From: Mesorhizobium japonicum MAFF 303099
GTDB taxonomy: Bacteria > Pseudomonadota > Alphaproteobacteria > Rhizobiales > Rhizobiaceae
Reading direction: 5' to 3'
Length of the DNA: 64,000 bases
NCBI RefSeq assembly: GCF_000009625.1
Contig: NC_002678.2
Span: forward strand, 3,070,001 to 3,134,000
Positions 17,034 to 25,034 of this stretch are shown here, piece after piece. A program made the translations under genes and the position numbers. Each line of letters starts with the position of its first letter. The stretch's first letter is position 1. The notes under the pieces were generated by a model. It ran no database searches and was not told the origin of the DNA. It was given only the letters and a program-made list of their open reading frames with translations.

Positions 17034-18277
17034 GCGAGTTTTAGTTTGGGTCCGGTTTCGGACTTGCTGGCCTCGACTGCCCCCGGCATAGCTGAAGGCG
17101 CGGGCAGCCGCGCGAGCGGCGCACGGCTGAGCCCTGACAGTTTCAGCGCGATGCGACGCTTCAGGAACGGGCTGAGGTCCACCACGGAGAGCGCCAGATT
17201 GCGCAGGAACCGCTTCACCGGATTGCGAGCAAGTGCCATGTCGGTCATCCTGCCCGCGAGGTCGAGTACCTCCTGAGCAGCCGGGCGGCGCAGCGTTTCA
17301 TAGAGGTCGAGTTCCGCCTCCGAGCGAACGCCGTTGACCACATCGCCAAGCAACTGGCCAAGCACGACCGCATCGATGATGCCTGTGTTCATGCCTTGCC
17401 CACCCGCAGGGCTGTGGACATGAGCCGCATCGCCCATCAGGAATAGTCGGTCCTTGCGGTATGCCCGGACAAGGCGATGGTGAAGGCGGAATCGCGAACT
17501 CCAGCCGATGCCAAGCACCCGGGCTTTGTTTCTGGTCGGTCCGCGGCTGTCGAGCAGCGCCTGGATGTCGGCGACATCAGGCTTTTCCGGGGCCTCATCC
17601 ATTGTCGCGACGACGCGATATGATCCGTCCGGAAGTGGCGCCACCACCACCAGTCCCGCCGGGGCAAAGAACAGCGACACCTCTGTCGGCCCCACCGGCC
17701 AGTCGAGACGAACGTCCGCCAGCACAAACGAGCCGTCATAGGCCGCGCCGTCGAACTCGATGCCTGTCGACTTGCGCACCAGGCTTTGCATGCCGTCGGC
17801 ACCGACGACGTAGCGAGCCGATATGATCTTCTCTTGGCCGTTTTGGACCACTGTCACGCGCGCGCCGACACTGTCTTGAGCAACCGCCACAGCCTCGACT
17901 TCGCGATGAATGGTGCCGCCAAGTGCGGAGATCCGCTCGGCAAACACCTGCTCGGTCAGGTTCTGCGGCAGCATCATCAGATAGGGATGCCTTGATGGGA
18001 GCTTGCAGAAATCTAGCTTGAGCAGCGCTCTGTTTCGGTCGCGTATGGCGAAGTCTTCCAGCTTCACGGAAAGCTCACTCAGCCGCTGAGTGACGCCGAG
18101 TGGCTCAAGCGATTCCAGCGTCTGTGCATGGATGACACCGGCGCGCGACGTCTGCAGACCATGCGCAAGCTTTTCGATGAGCACGTGATCGACATTGGCC
18201 TGGTGCAAAGCAATCGACAACGCCATGCCGGTCGGACCGGCACCGATGATCAGAATTTCAGTCATATCGGGCAACAT
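17027..18277 (-). CDS. FAD-dependent aromatic-type monooxygenase
   Basis: A 416-residue flavoprotein hydroxylase of the PHBH/PheA family. The N-terminal dinucleotide-binding motif is ILIIGAGPTGMALSIALHQA, and the second FAD motif is DRLFLMGDAAHVHSPAGGQG with the usual GD pair. The C-terminal ~80 residues are helical and basic, and lack the thioredoxin-like domain of the larger phenol hydroxylases. I chose the ATG at 18277 (MLPDMTEIL) because GGAGAAGG stands just before it. A TetR gene is divergent, with two matching operator palindromes in between, so expression is probably induced by an aromatic or antibiotic-like substrate. The substrate is unknown. Confidence 0.88.
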   Translation of the reverse strand: MLPDMTEILIIGAGPTGMALSIALHQANVDHVLIEKLAHGLQTSRAGVIHAQTLESLEPLGVTQRLSELSVKLEDFAIRDRNRALLKLDFCKLPSRHPYLMMLPQNLTEQVFAERISALGGTIHREVEAVAVAQDSVGARVTVVQNGQEKIISARYVVGADGMQSLVRKSTGIEFDGAAYDGSFVLADVRLDWPVGPTEVSLFFAPAGLVVVAPLPDGSYRVVATMDEAPEKPDVADIQALLDSRGPTRNKARVLGIGWSSRFRLHHRLVRAYRKDRLFLMGDAAHVHSPAGGQGMNTGIIDAVVLGQLLGDVVNGVRSEAELDLYETLRRPAAQEVLDLAGRMTDMALARNPVKRFLRNLALSVVDLSPFLKRRIALKLSGLSRAPLARLPAPSAMPGAVEASKSETGPKLKLAA

Positions 18278-18292
18278 TTTCCTTCTCCATTT

Positions 18293-18308
18293 GTCAACAT
18301 GTGTTGAC
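18293..18308. promoter_or_regulatory. TetR-type operator 1 (perfect 7-bp arms)
   Basis: GTCAACATGTGTTGAC has perfect 7-bp arms around a 2-bp centre. It lies just upstream of the monooxygenase ribosome-binding site in the short gap between that gene and a TetR gene. The size and symmetry fit a TetR dimer. Confidence 0.65.
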
Positions 18309-18332
18309 TTTCTAATTGGAGCCGTTGAATTT

Positions 18333-18348
18333 GTCAACAGCCGTTGGC
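18333..18348. promoter_or_regulatory. TetR-type operator 2 (imperfect copy)
   Basis: GTCAACAGCCGTTGGC repeats the left arm of operator 1 exactly, and its right arm has two changes. It starts 40 bp from operator 1 and ends 11 bp before the tetR ATG at 18360, so it could give autorepression. Confidence 0.5.
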
Positions 18349-18359
18349 ATATGCATTTC

Positions 18360-18944
18360 ATGACCCAGAATCAGACGAAGAAACTCAGCAAGTCGGACCG
18401 CACCCGAGCACACATCCTCGACGCCGCGAGGACGCTGTTTGCCGTGCACGGCTATGACGGCGCCTCCATCCGCGACGTGGCGGCACGTGCCTCGATCGAC
18501 CCCGCCATGGTGATCCGCTACTTCCGCAGCAAGGATGAACTGTTCGCCAGGGCTGCGATCGTCGATCTGCGTTTGCCGGAACTGCGGGTAATTGACCTAG
18601 CCGTCGTCGGCGAAACATTGATCAGGCGCTTTCTCGAAATCTGGGAAGATGCAGCCAGCGGTCCGGGCATGACAATTCTGCTGCGTTCGGCGATGTCGAA
18701 CGACTTCGCCGCCGAGAAGTTGCGCGAGGTGTTTGCCAACCAAGTGAGGCCGGTGGTTGCGGCAGTCGGTGACCAAGCCGACGCGGGCCGACGGGCCGGT
18801 CTCGTTTCGAGCCAGTTGCTGGGTCTGGCGATGTGCCGATACCTGCTGCGGCTTCCGCCGATCGTCGCTCTGTCCCACGACGAGATCATCCGGGAAGTCG
18901 GCCCCACGCTGCAGCGCTATATCGTGGGGCAGGACGCGCCTTGA
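18360..18944 (+). CDS. TetR-family transcriptional regulator
   Basis: A 194-residue repressor, with the helix-turn-helix at residues ~15-60 (AHILDAARTLFAVHGYDGAS, then IRDVAARASIDPAMVIRYFR). The C-terminal domain (residues ~65-194) is helical and has no recognisable ligand signature. Two GTCAAC palindromes in front of it also lie in front of the divergent FAD monooxygenase, so it probably represses both. The start is uncertain: ATG at 18360 (MTQNQ) or at 18351 (MHFMTQ), neither with a clear ribosome-binding site. Confidence 0.85.
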   Translation: MTQNQTKKLSKSDRTRAHILDAARTLFAVHGYDGASIRDVAARASIDPAMVIRYFRSKDELFARAAIVDLRLPELRVIDLAVVGETLIRRFLEIWEDAASGPGMTILLRSAMSNDFAAEKLREVFANQVRPVVAAVGDQADAGRRAGLVSSQLLGLAMCRYLLRLPPIVALSHDEIIREVGPTLQRYIVGQDAP

Positions 18945-19061
18945 GCATCCATCAAAGCGGGCCTGCTCGTTATGCATCGCTTGCGCAGCCCATGGCTCGG
19001 CATCGACAGTCCCGAAGCGAGACACAAAAGTTAATGGCGGCAGCGCCGCCTGTGCGAACCC

Positions 19062-19104
19062 TGTGGGCAAGCCTGTGAATCCTCGGTGGATAAGCTGTTC
19101 ACAA
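19062..19104. other. DnaA-box-like cluster
   Basis: TGTGGGCAA (19062-19070), GGTGGATAA (19085-19093, the reverse complement of TTATCCACC) and CTGTTCACA (19095-19103) lie within 43 bp. The second differs from the TTATCCACA consensus at one position; the others are weaker. An AT-rich stretch follows. Binding by DnaA is possible but unproven. Confidence 0.3.
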
Positions 19105-19448
19105 CACAAGATATTGAGGGAACAAAACGGGAAAATGCCGCCGGCGCTGATTTGTCGCCGATTCGTTCCGGCTTTGAGCGGAAGTTAACGTTAATGCCCC
19201 GGATTCAGCTGTGTGTCCTTAACGCCGAATTCAGAAAGATTAACAATTTCATAATCTTGAGAGATAGCCACTGACCTGCTTCTTTCATTTGCCGGCAAAC
19301 GTTAAGGACAAGGCTCACCCAGCATAAAACGGGCCAGTTCGACGATTCAGCATGTGGTGAGAATCAGCACCACAAAATCCATATGTAGCCGTGAACAAAA
19401 GCTGAATCTGAGCGAGTCGCCGATTCGTAGCTGATTCGTTCCAGACTC
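19077..19448. other. Dense cluster of GANTC (CcrM methylation) sites
   Basis: Ten GANTC sites begin at 19077, 19160, 19202, 19344, 19361, 19404, 19414, 19422, 19433 and 19444. Seven fall within 105 bp, and the last five are spaced 10, 8, 11 and 11 bp, close to one helical turn. By base composition roughly one site per 250-300 bp is expected. GANTC is the target of the cell-cycle methyltransferase CcrM in alphaproteobacteria. Confidence 0.9.
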
Positions 19449-19622
19449 GTTCCATCAGTTAAGCAGCAGCCAATTTAGCGCCAGATAGAGTTGCTTTCGA
19501 AGCCGCCGGTGGAACATTCCGCTTTCGCTTCGCGCCCGAAATCCCTATGTGTCGGCTGTCATACGCGCCAGTTGAGGCACGCTCCCGACAACCAGAGGCC
19601 AGAAAGCCTTATTTCCAGGTCG

Positions 19623-22600
19623 ATGAACATCCAGCCGAAACACACTGAGCCGCTGATCCTGTCGGGCCGCGACGTGACCGCCGTGCTTGGCCCGACCAAC
19701 ACCGGCAAGACCCATCTCGCCATCGAGCGCATGGTGGCGCACGAAACCGGCGTCATCGGCCTGCCGCTCAGGCTGCTGGCCCGGGAAGTCTATACGCGTG
19801 TCTGCGAAAAAGTCGGTGCCCACAAGGTGGCGCTGATCACCGGCGAGGAGAAGATCCAGCCGGCGGGCGCGAAGTATTCGGTCTGCACCGTCGAGGCCAT
19901 GCCGCGCGAGACGGACGCCGCCTTCGTCGCCATCGACGAGGTGCAGCTCGCCGGCGACCTCGAGCGCGGCCACATCTTCACTGACCGGATCCTGCATCTG
20001 CGCGGCCGCCAGGAAACGCTGCTGCTTGGTGCCGCCACCATGCACGGCATCCTGCAACGCCTGCTGAAGGGCGTCTCGGTGGTGACGCGGCCGCGGCTGT
20101 CGCATCTGGCCTATGCTGGTTCGAAGAAGCTGACCCGCCTGCCGCGCCGCACCGCGATCGTCGCCTTCTCCGCCGACGAGGTCTACGCCATCGCCGAGTT
20201 GATCCGCCGCCAGCAGGGCGGTGCCGCCGTCGTGCTCGGCGCGCTCTCGCCGCGCACCCGCAACGCCCAGGTGGCGCTGTTCCAGTCGGGTGATGTCGAC
20301 TATCTCGTCGCCACCGACGCCATCGGCATGGGGCTCAACCTCGATCTCGACCACGTCGCCTTCGCACAGAACCGCAAATTCGACGGCTACCAGTACCGCA
20401 ATTTGACGGCGGCCGAGCTTGGCCAGATCGCCGGCCGCGCCGGCCGGCATCTGCGCGACGGCACGTTCGGCGTCACCGGCCAGGTCGACCCGCTCGACGA
20501 AGAGCTGGTCAAGAAGATCGAAAGCCATGACTTCGATCCGGTGAAGGTGCTGCAGTGGCGCACCGCGCACTTCGACTTCGCCAGCCTCGATGCGCTGAAG
20601 CGCTCGATCGAGACCAACGCGCCGGTCGAGGGCCTGACGCGCGCATTGCCGGCGGTCGACGCGCAGGCGCTCGAATATCTCTCCCGCGACGAGGACATCC
20701 GCACGCTCGCCACCGATGCCAAGCGCGTGGCGCTGCTGTGGGAAGCCTGCGCGCTGCCCGACTACAGGAAGATCGCGCCCGCCCAGCATGCCGACCTCAT
20801 CGCCTCGATCTACATGGACCTTGCCCGTCATGGCCATGTCGACGAGAACTACATGGCCGAGCAGGTGCGCCGCGCCGACACCACCGAGGGCGACATCGAC
20901 ACGCTGTCGCACCGTATTGCCCAGATCCGCACATGGACTTTCGTGTCGAACCGGCCCGGCTGGCTGGCCGATCAGGCACACTGGCAGGAAAAGACGCGCG
21001 AAATCGAAGACAGATTGTCGGATGCGCTGCATGAGCGGTTGACGAAACGCTTTGTAGACCGCAGGACTTCCGTCCTCATGCGGCGCCTTAGAGAAAATAC
21101 CATGCCTGAAGCCGAAATCAGTCCTACCGGAACCGTCCTTGTCGAAGGCCACCATGTCGGCGAGTTGCAAGGGTTCCGCTTCACCGCCGACCAGACCGCC
21201 GGCGGCGAAGACGCCAAGGCCGTGCGCACGGCCGCGCAAAAGGCGCTGGCCGCCGAATTCGAGGCGCGCGCCGAACGCTTCGGCGCCTGTGCCAATGGCG
21301 ATCTGGCGCTTGGCTCGGATGGCACGCTGCGCTGGATCGGCGCGCCGATCGGCACGCTGGTTTCGGGCGAAGACGCGCTGAAGCCGCGCCTCGTGCTTTT
21401 GGCCGACGAACAGCTGACCGGCCCGGCGCGCGACAAGGTCGCCGCGCGCGCCGAACGCTTCGTCAATTTCCAGATCGAAACGCTGCTGAAGCCGCTGATC
21501 GACCTGAAGAACGCCGAGCAGATTTCCGGCATCGGCCGCGGCATCGCCTTCCAGCTGGTCGAGAATTTCGGTCTCATCAACCGCCGCGATATCGCCGAGG
21601 AGATGAAGTCGCTCGACCAGGAGGGCCGCGCGGCGCTTCGCCGGCTCGGTGTGCGCTTCGGCGCCTACCACGTCTTCGTGCCCGCCCTGATCAAGCCGGC
21701 GCCCGCCGGGCTGGTGACCTTGCTGTGGGCGCTGAAGAATGACGGCAAGGACAAGCCTGGTTTCGGCGACGTCGTCCACGCGCTGGCGTCGGGCCGCACC
21801 TCCGTGGTCATCGATCCGGCCTTCGACAAGGCTTTCTACAAGCTGGCCGGCTACCGCAATCTCGGCCGTCGCGCCGTGCGCATCGACATATTGGAACGGC
21901 TGGCGGACCTCATCCGTCCGGCGACCAACTGGAAGCCCGGCCTCGGCCAGCGTCCGGACGGCGCCTATGACGGCCATTCCTTTATGGTGACGCCGCCGAT
22001 GATGTCGATCCTCGGCGCCACCGCCGACGACATGGAAGAGATTCTAAAAGGCCTGGGCTACCGCGCCGAGCCGAAGCCGGCGGCGGAGGTCAAGGCACGG
22101 CTGGAAGCACAGGACAATGCCGCGCGGGAAGCCGCTGCCGCGAAACTTGCGGCAGAAGAAGCCGCGCGCGCCGAGCAGGCCAAGGCAGCCGAAGCCGCCG
22201 CAACGGACGCGGCCGCGGAGGCGGCGTTCGAGGGTTCGGAGCCGGCTGCCGCCGAGGCCGCCGTCGAAGCGCCAGTCGAGGTCATCGCGGAAACGACAGC
22301 AGAGCCGGTCGCGGAAGCGCAGCCGGAAGCTCCAGCCGAAGCCGTCGAAGAACCCGCTACCGAGGTCGCTGTCGCCGAAGCGGTTGGTGAACCTGCTGCC
22401 GGGCCAGAAGCGGAAGTCGAATCGGTCGAGGCGACGCCAGTGGAGCCAGTTTCCGAAGCCGCACCGGCGACGGAAGCAGTTTCGGACGAGCCAGCCGTGG
22501 TGGCCGAAGCCGCCGGCGAGCCCGCCGCCGAAGCCGAAGCACCCAAGCCGATCCTGCTGTGGCGCCAGGGCCGTTTCGAACAGCGCCCGCGTCATCACGA

Positions 22601-23009
22601 AGGCCGCAACAACCGCCAGCGCAACGGACAAGCCCGTGGACGCGGCAATGCGCCGGCTGAGGCCGGCACTGCGCAAACCACCGGCGCACCCGGAGAACGT
22701 CCCGCCCACGAGGGGCGTCGCGATGGCGCCGGCAAGCCGCGCTTCGACCGTTCGAAGTTCAAGCCCAAGCCGCAGGGTGAGGGCGAACAGCGTCGTGACG
22801 GCCGCCCGCAAGGCGAGCGTCCCGAACGCCGCGAAGGCCGACCCGACTGGAAGGGTGGCCGGCCCGAGGGCAAGGGTGGTCCCGATCGCGGCAAGGGCAG
22901 CGCAAAGCCCGCTTTCCAGCCGAAGCCGCGCGAGGAACGTCCGGTGCGCTTCGATCCGGATTCGCCGTTCGCCAAGCTCGCCGCCTTGCGCGATCAGCTG
23001 AAGAAGTAG
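19623..23009 (+). CDS. SUV3-like superfamily 2 RNA helicase with long low-complexity tail
   Basis: A 1128-residue protein. The helicase core spans residues ~15-330: Walker A GPTNTGKT at 23-30, then the DEVQ box (FVAIDEVQLAGD), GAATMH, the ATDAIGMGLNLDLDH segment and QIAGRAGRHLRDGTFG. This is the Ski2/SUV3 branch rather than classic DEAD-box. A helical middle region (to ~residue 820) follows. The C-terminal ~300 residues have an Ala/Glu/Val-rich stretch, then an Arg/Gly/Pro-rich tail (RRDGRPQGERPERREGRPDW) that probably binds RNA. I chose the ATG at 19623; the frame extends to a TTG at 19491 without family similarity. It is followed by an S4 gene 14 bp on. Confidence 0.88.
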   Translation: MNIQPKHTEPLILSGRDVTAVLGPTNTGKTHLAIERMVAHETGVIGLPLRLLAREVYTRVCEKVGAHKVALITGEEKIQPAGAKYSVCTVEAMPRETDAAFVAIDEVQLAGDLERGHIFTDRILHLRGRQETLLLGAATMHGILQRLLKGVSVVTRPRLSHLAYAGSKKLTRLPRRTAIVAFSADEVYAIAELIRRQQGGAAVVLGALSPRTRNAQVALFQSGDVDYLVATDAIGMGLNLDLDHVAFAQNRKFDGYQYRNLTAAELGQIAGRAGRHLRDGTFGVTGQVDPLDEELVKKIESHDFDPVKVLQWRTAHFDFASLDALKRSIETNAPVEGLTRALPAVDAQALEYLSRDEDIRTLATDAKRVALLWEACALPDYRKIAPAQHADLIASIYMDLARHGHVDENYMAEQVRRADTTEGDIDTLSHRIAQIRTWTFVSNRPGWLADQAHWQEKTREIEDRLSDALHERLTKRFVDRRTSVLMRRLRENTMPEAEISPTGTVLVEGHHVGELQGFRFTADQTAGGEDAKAVRTAAQKALAAEFEARAERFGACANGDLALGSDGTLRWIGAPIGTLVSGEDALKPRLVLLADEQLTGPARDKVAARAERFVNFQIETLLKPLIDLKNAEQISGIGRGIAFQLVENFGLINRRDIAEEMKSLDQEGRAALRRLGVRFGAYHVFVPALIKPAPAGLVTLLWALKNDGKDKPGFGDVVHALASGRTSVVIDPAFDKAFYKLAGYRNLGRRAVRIDILERLADLIRPATNWKPGLGQRPDGAYDGHSFMVTPPMMSILGATADDMEEILKGLGYRAEPKPAAEVKARLEAQDNAAREAAAAKLAAEEAARAEQAKAAEAAATDAAAEAAFEGSEPAAAEAAVEAPVEVIAETTAEPVAEAQPEAPAEAVEEPATEVAVAEAVGEPAAGPEAEVESVEATPVEPVSEAAPATEAVSDEPAVVAEAAGEPAAEAEAPKPILLWRQGRFEQRPRHHEGRNNRQRNGQARGRGNAPAEAGTAQTTGAPGERPAHEGRRDGAGKPRFDRSKFKPKPQGEGEQRRDGRPQGERPERREGRPDWKGGRPEGKGGPDRGKGSAKPAFQPKPREERPVRFDPDSPFAKLAALRDQLKK

Positions 23010-23023
23010 GCTCGGTGGGTCCG

Positions 23024-23410
23024 ATGGTTGCCGAAGGCCGCCAGCGCATCGACAAATGGCTGTTCTTCTCGCGGGCGGTGAAATCGCGCTCGCTGGCGGC
23101 GAAGCTCGTCGTCGCCGGGCGCGTGCGCATCAATCGCGACAAAGCAGCGCAGGCCTCCGATCTGGTCAAGTCGGGCGACGTGCTGACCATCACGCTCGAC
23201 CGGCGCATTTTCGTCTGGAAGGTGCTCGGCGCTGGTGTCCGGCGCGGCCCGGCGGAGGAAGCCCGCACCCTCTATGAGGATATGTCGCCGCCGCCGACAC
23301 CGAAGGGCGAGGCGCTTCCCGACGCCATTCCGGCGCTGCGCGAGGCCGGCAGCGGCCGCCCCACCAAAAGAGAGCGCCGCCAGACCGACCGCCTGATTGG
23401 CGAAGATTGA
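23024..23410 (+). CDS. S4-domain RNA-binding protein (Hsp15-like)
   Basis: A 128-residue protein with an N-terminal S4 domain: RQRIDKWLFFSRAVKSRSLA then LVVAGRVRINRDKAAQASDL. This matches Hsp15 (HslR), which recognises stalled 50S subunits carrying peptidyl-tRNA. The C-terminal ~50 residues are basic and probably disordered. The ATG at 23024 is 14 bp after the helicase stop; a GTG at 23015 is an alternative. By position it is cotranscribed with the helicase, supporting a joint role in RNA or ribosome handling. Confidence 0.88.
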   Translation: MVAEGRQRIDKWLFFSRAVKSRSLAAKLVVAGRVRINRDKAAQASDLVKSGDVLTITLDRRIFVWKVLGAGVRRGPAEEARTLYEDMSPPPTPKGEALPDAIPALREAGSGRPTKRERRQTDRLIGED

Positions 23411-23659
23411 GGCTTTCCGGCCAGATCGCAGGCCGCGATTACCGGGGCAATGGCGGGCGCAGGACAGAACCGAACCCGGCAAACAAGATGCTCCCGGGAC
23501 ATCAGCCACCCTCGCAGCGCCTGCCGCCTGGAGTTCCATTCCGCCAACGCCGAAGCGGCCGCGCATGGCAACCCTTGCAAGCGAGAGACAAAGGCGTTAC
23601 CTCACGGAAAAAGCCCAAGAAAACTGGCCCATTAAGCTGGGACGTCCCGGAGCCGACCG
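23411..23659. other. 249-bp gap between the S4 gene and fdxA
   Basis: No gene is convincing here. Short frames on both strands lack ribosome-binding sites and family character. The last 60 bp form the leader of fdxA, with a weak GGGACG before its ATG. I see no strong hairpin. Confidence 0.5.
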
Positions 23660-23998
23660 ATGACCTATGTCGTGACCGACAATTGCATCAAATGCAAATA
23701 TATGGACTGCATCGAGGTCTGTCCGGTCGACTGTTTCTACGAAGGCGAGAACATGCTCGTCATCCATCCCGACGAGTGCATCGACTGCGGCGTCTGCGAG
23801 CCCGAATGCCCGGCCGACGCGATCAAGCCCGACACCGAGCCAGGTCTCGACAAATGGCTGCAGATCAACACCGAATATGCCGAGAAATGGCCCAACATCA
23901 CCGCCAAGAAGGAGCCACCGGCCGACGCCAAGACCTTCGATGGCGAGGCCGGTAAGTTCGAGAAATACTTCTCCGCCGAGCCTGGCGAAGGCGATTGA
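23660..23998 (+). CDS. fdxA: 7Fe ferredoxin FdxA ([3Fe-4S][4Fe-4S])
   Basis: A 112-residue ferredoxin of the Azotobacter FdI type. The N-terminal half carries the cluster ligands: [20 protein letters not shown], then [17 protein letters not shown]. The first motif has the spacing of a [3Fe-4S] site with a lysine and aspartate between cysteines, the second that of a [4Fe-4S] site. The C-terminal half (residues ~60-112) is the usual extension. It is a cytoplasmic electron carrier; partners are unknown. In many alphaproteobacteria it sits between an S4 gene and carD, as here. Confidence 0.95.
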   Translation: MTYVVTDNCIKCKYMDCIEVCPVDCFYEGENMLVIHPDECIDCGVCEPECPADAIKPDTEPGLDKWLQINTEYAEKWPNITAKKEPPADAKTFDGEAGKFEKYFSAEPGEGD

Positions 23999-24367
23999 CA
24001 ATTCGGCCGCAAAGGCTTGTATGACGCAGCGTAACAGGCACATCGGATTAACCGCCTTGACAGGCGGCGATTGGTTGTGGCCTTCGCTTACGCAGCAAAA
24101 CCTTGATTCTTCCGACTTTTTGTGCTACATCAGCCAAACATGCCGGTGACACAACGTCGATTTATGGCGCAGACGCCCCAAATCACTGAAAGGTGAAAAT
24201 CCCATTCCGGACCAGAGCGATCTGGGCCAGGCGGTCGCAGTTCGTGCGGTTTGCCGGTCCCGGCCTTTCCGGTGGGTTCATCTGTTGTGCGGCTAACGAT
24301 CGGTTTCCCCGGTCGCACGAGTTCAGCCGGCACCGCCGCCGGCCCACAACAAGGAGTTCAGGGCGTA
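23999..24367 (+). promoter_or_regulatory. carD promoter and long 5' leader
   Basis: A good sigma70-type promoter is visible: TTGATT (24103-24108), 17 bp, TACATC (24126-24131). Transcription would start near 24138, leaving a leader of about 230 nt before carD. The leader has several GC-rich inverted segments but no known riboswitch that I recognise. A short 18-codon frame (24140-24196) starts almost at the predicted transcription start, without a ribosome-binding site. Confidence 0.55.
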
Positions 24368-24949
24368 ATGGCAACGATCACCCCGCAGAAGAAGTCCACT
24401 GGTGCGCGTCACGGTTTCAAGACCGGCGAGTACATCGTCTATCCGGCGCATGGCGTCGGCCAGATCGTGTCGATCGACGAGCAGGAAGTGGCCGGCCATA
24501 AGCTGGAACTGTTCGTCATCGATTTCCAGAAGGACAAGATGCGCCTGAAGGTGCCGGTCGCCAAGGCGACCTCCATTGGCATGCGCAAGCTGTCGGAAGA
24601 GGATTATGTCGAGCGCGCGTTGAAGGTCGTGCAGGGCCGCGCCCGCGTCAAGCGCACCATGTGGTCGCGCCGCGCCCAGGAATATGATGCCAAGATCAAT
24701 TCCGGCGACCTGATCTCGATCTCGGAAGTCGTGCGCGACCTCTACCGCGCCGACAACCAGCCGGAGCAGTCCTATTCCGAGCGCCAGCTCTATGAAGCGG
24801 CGCTCGACCGCATGGCCCGCGAGATCGCGGCCGTCAACCGGATGTCGGAAACCGAAGCCGTGCGCCTGATCGAGGTCAACCTCAACAAGGGCCCTAAGCG
24901 CGGCGCCAAGGCGGACAATGAGGAAGCCGAGCAGGAAGAAGCTGCCTGA
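24368..24949 (+). CDS. carD: CarD-family transcriptional regulator
   Basis: A 193-residue CarD/CdnL protein. The N-terminal RNA-polymerase-interaction domain (residues ~17-75) begins GFKTGEYIVYPAHGVGQIVS. The C-terminal helical domain includes RTMWSRRAQEYDAKINSGDL and ends in an acidic tail (DNEEAEQEEAA). Family members bind the RNA polymerase beta subunit and stabilise open complexes, especially at rRNA promoters. The ATG at 24368 has AAGGAG upstream. A frame extension back to 24251 lies in the leader. A strong terminator follows the gene. Confidence 0.95.
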   Translation: MATITPQKKSTGARHGFKTGEYIVYPAHGVGQIVSIDEQEVAGHKLELFVIDFQKDKMRLKVPVAKATSIGMRKLSEEDYVERALKVVQGRARVKRTMWSRRAQEYDAKINSGDLISISEVVRDLYRADNQPEQSYSERQLYEAALDRMAREIAAVNRMSETEAVRLIEVNLNKGPKRGAKADNEEAEQEEAA

Positions 24950-24975
24950 TCTCTCGAGCCTTTAAGTTCACGAAG

Positions 24976-25002
24976 AACCCGGCCCTCGCGCCGGGTTTTT
25001 TG
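24976..25002 (+). terminator. Intrinsic terminator after carD
   Basis: AACCCGGC and GCCGGGTT form an 8-bp stem around a six-base loop, followed by a run of Ts. It lies 27 bp after the carD stop and ends that transcript; the convergent ABC transporter operon begins just beyond. Confidence 0.9.
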
Positions 25003-25034
25003 TTTAGGCAGAACGAGGCATGTAGGGACCGCGT

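Larger units (their letters stand above)
18945..19622. other. Gene-free, AT-rich gap between tetR and the helicase
   Basis: This 678-bp stretch has no convincing gene. The best small frame (62 codons at 19086-19274) has no ribosome-binding site and no family character. The left part is ordinary. The part from about 19060 to 19450 is unusually AT-rich for this genome and holds a DnaA-box-like cluster (19062-19104), several TTAA tetramers around 19195-19320, and a dense set of GANTC sites. The last ~130 bp form the leader of the helicase gene, with an open frame starting TTG at 19491 that I regard as untranslated. Confidence 0.8.

Noticed and set aside
19086..19274. A 62-codon frame in the GANTC-rich gap
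   Set aside because: No ribosome-binding site, no family resemblance, and it runs through the candidate DnaA-like and GANTC sites, so the DNA is better explained as regulatory.
18945..19622. The gap considered as the chromosomal replication origin
   Set aside because: Only one DnaA box is near consensus, hemE or other typical origin neighbours are absent, and GC skew cannot be judged from this window; kept only as an origin-like or cell-cycle element.
19545..21977. An 810-codon minus-strand frame opposite the helicase
   Set aside because: It is a shadow of the helicase reading frame; composition is typical of antisense translation and no domain is visible.
24140..24196. An 18-codon frame in the carD leader that could encode a leader peptide
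   Set aside because: It starts almost at the predicted transcription start without a ribosome-binding site and has no runs of regulatory codons.
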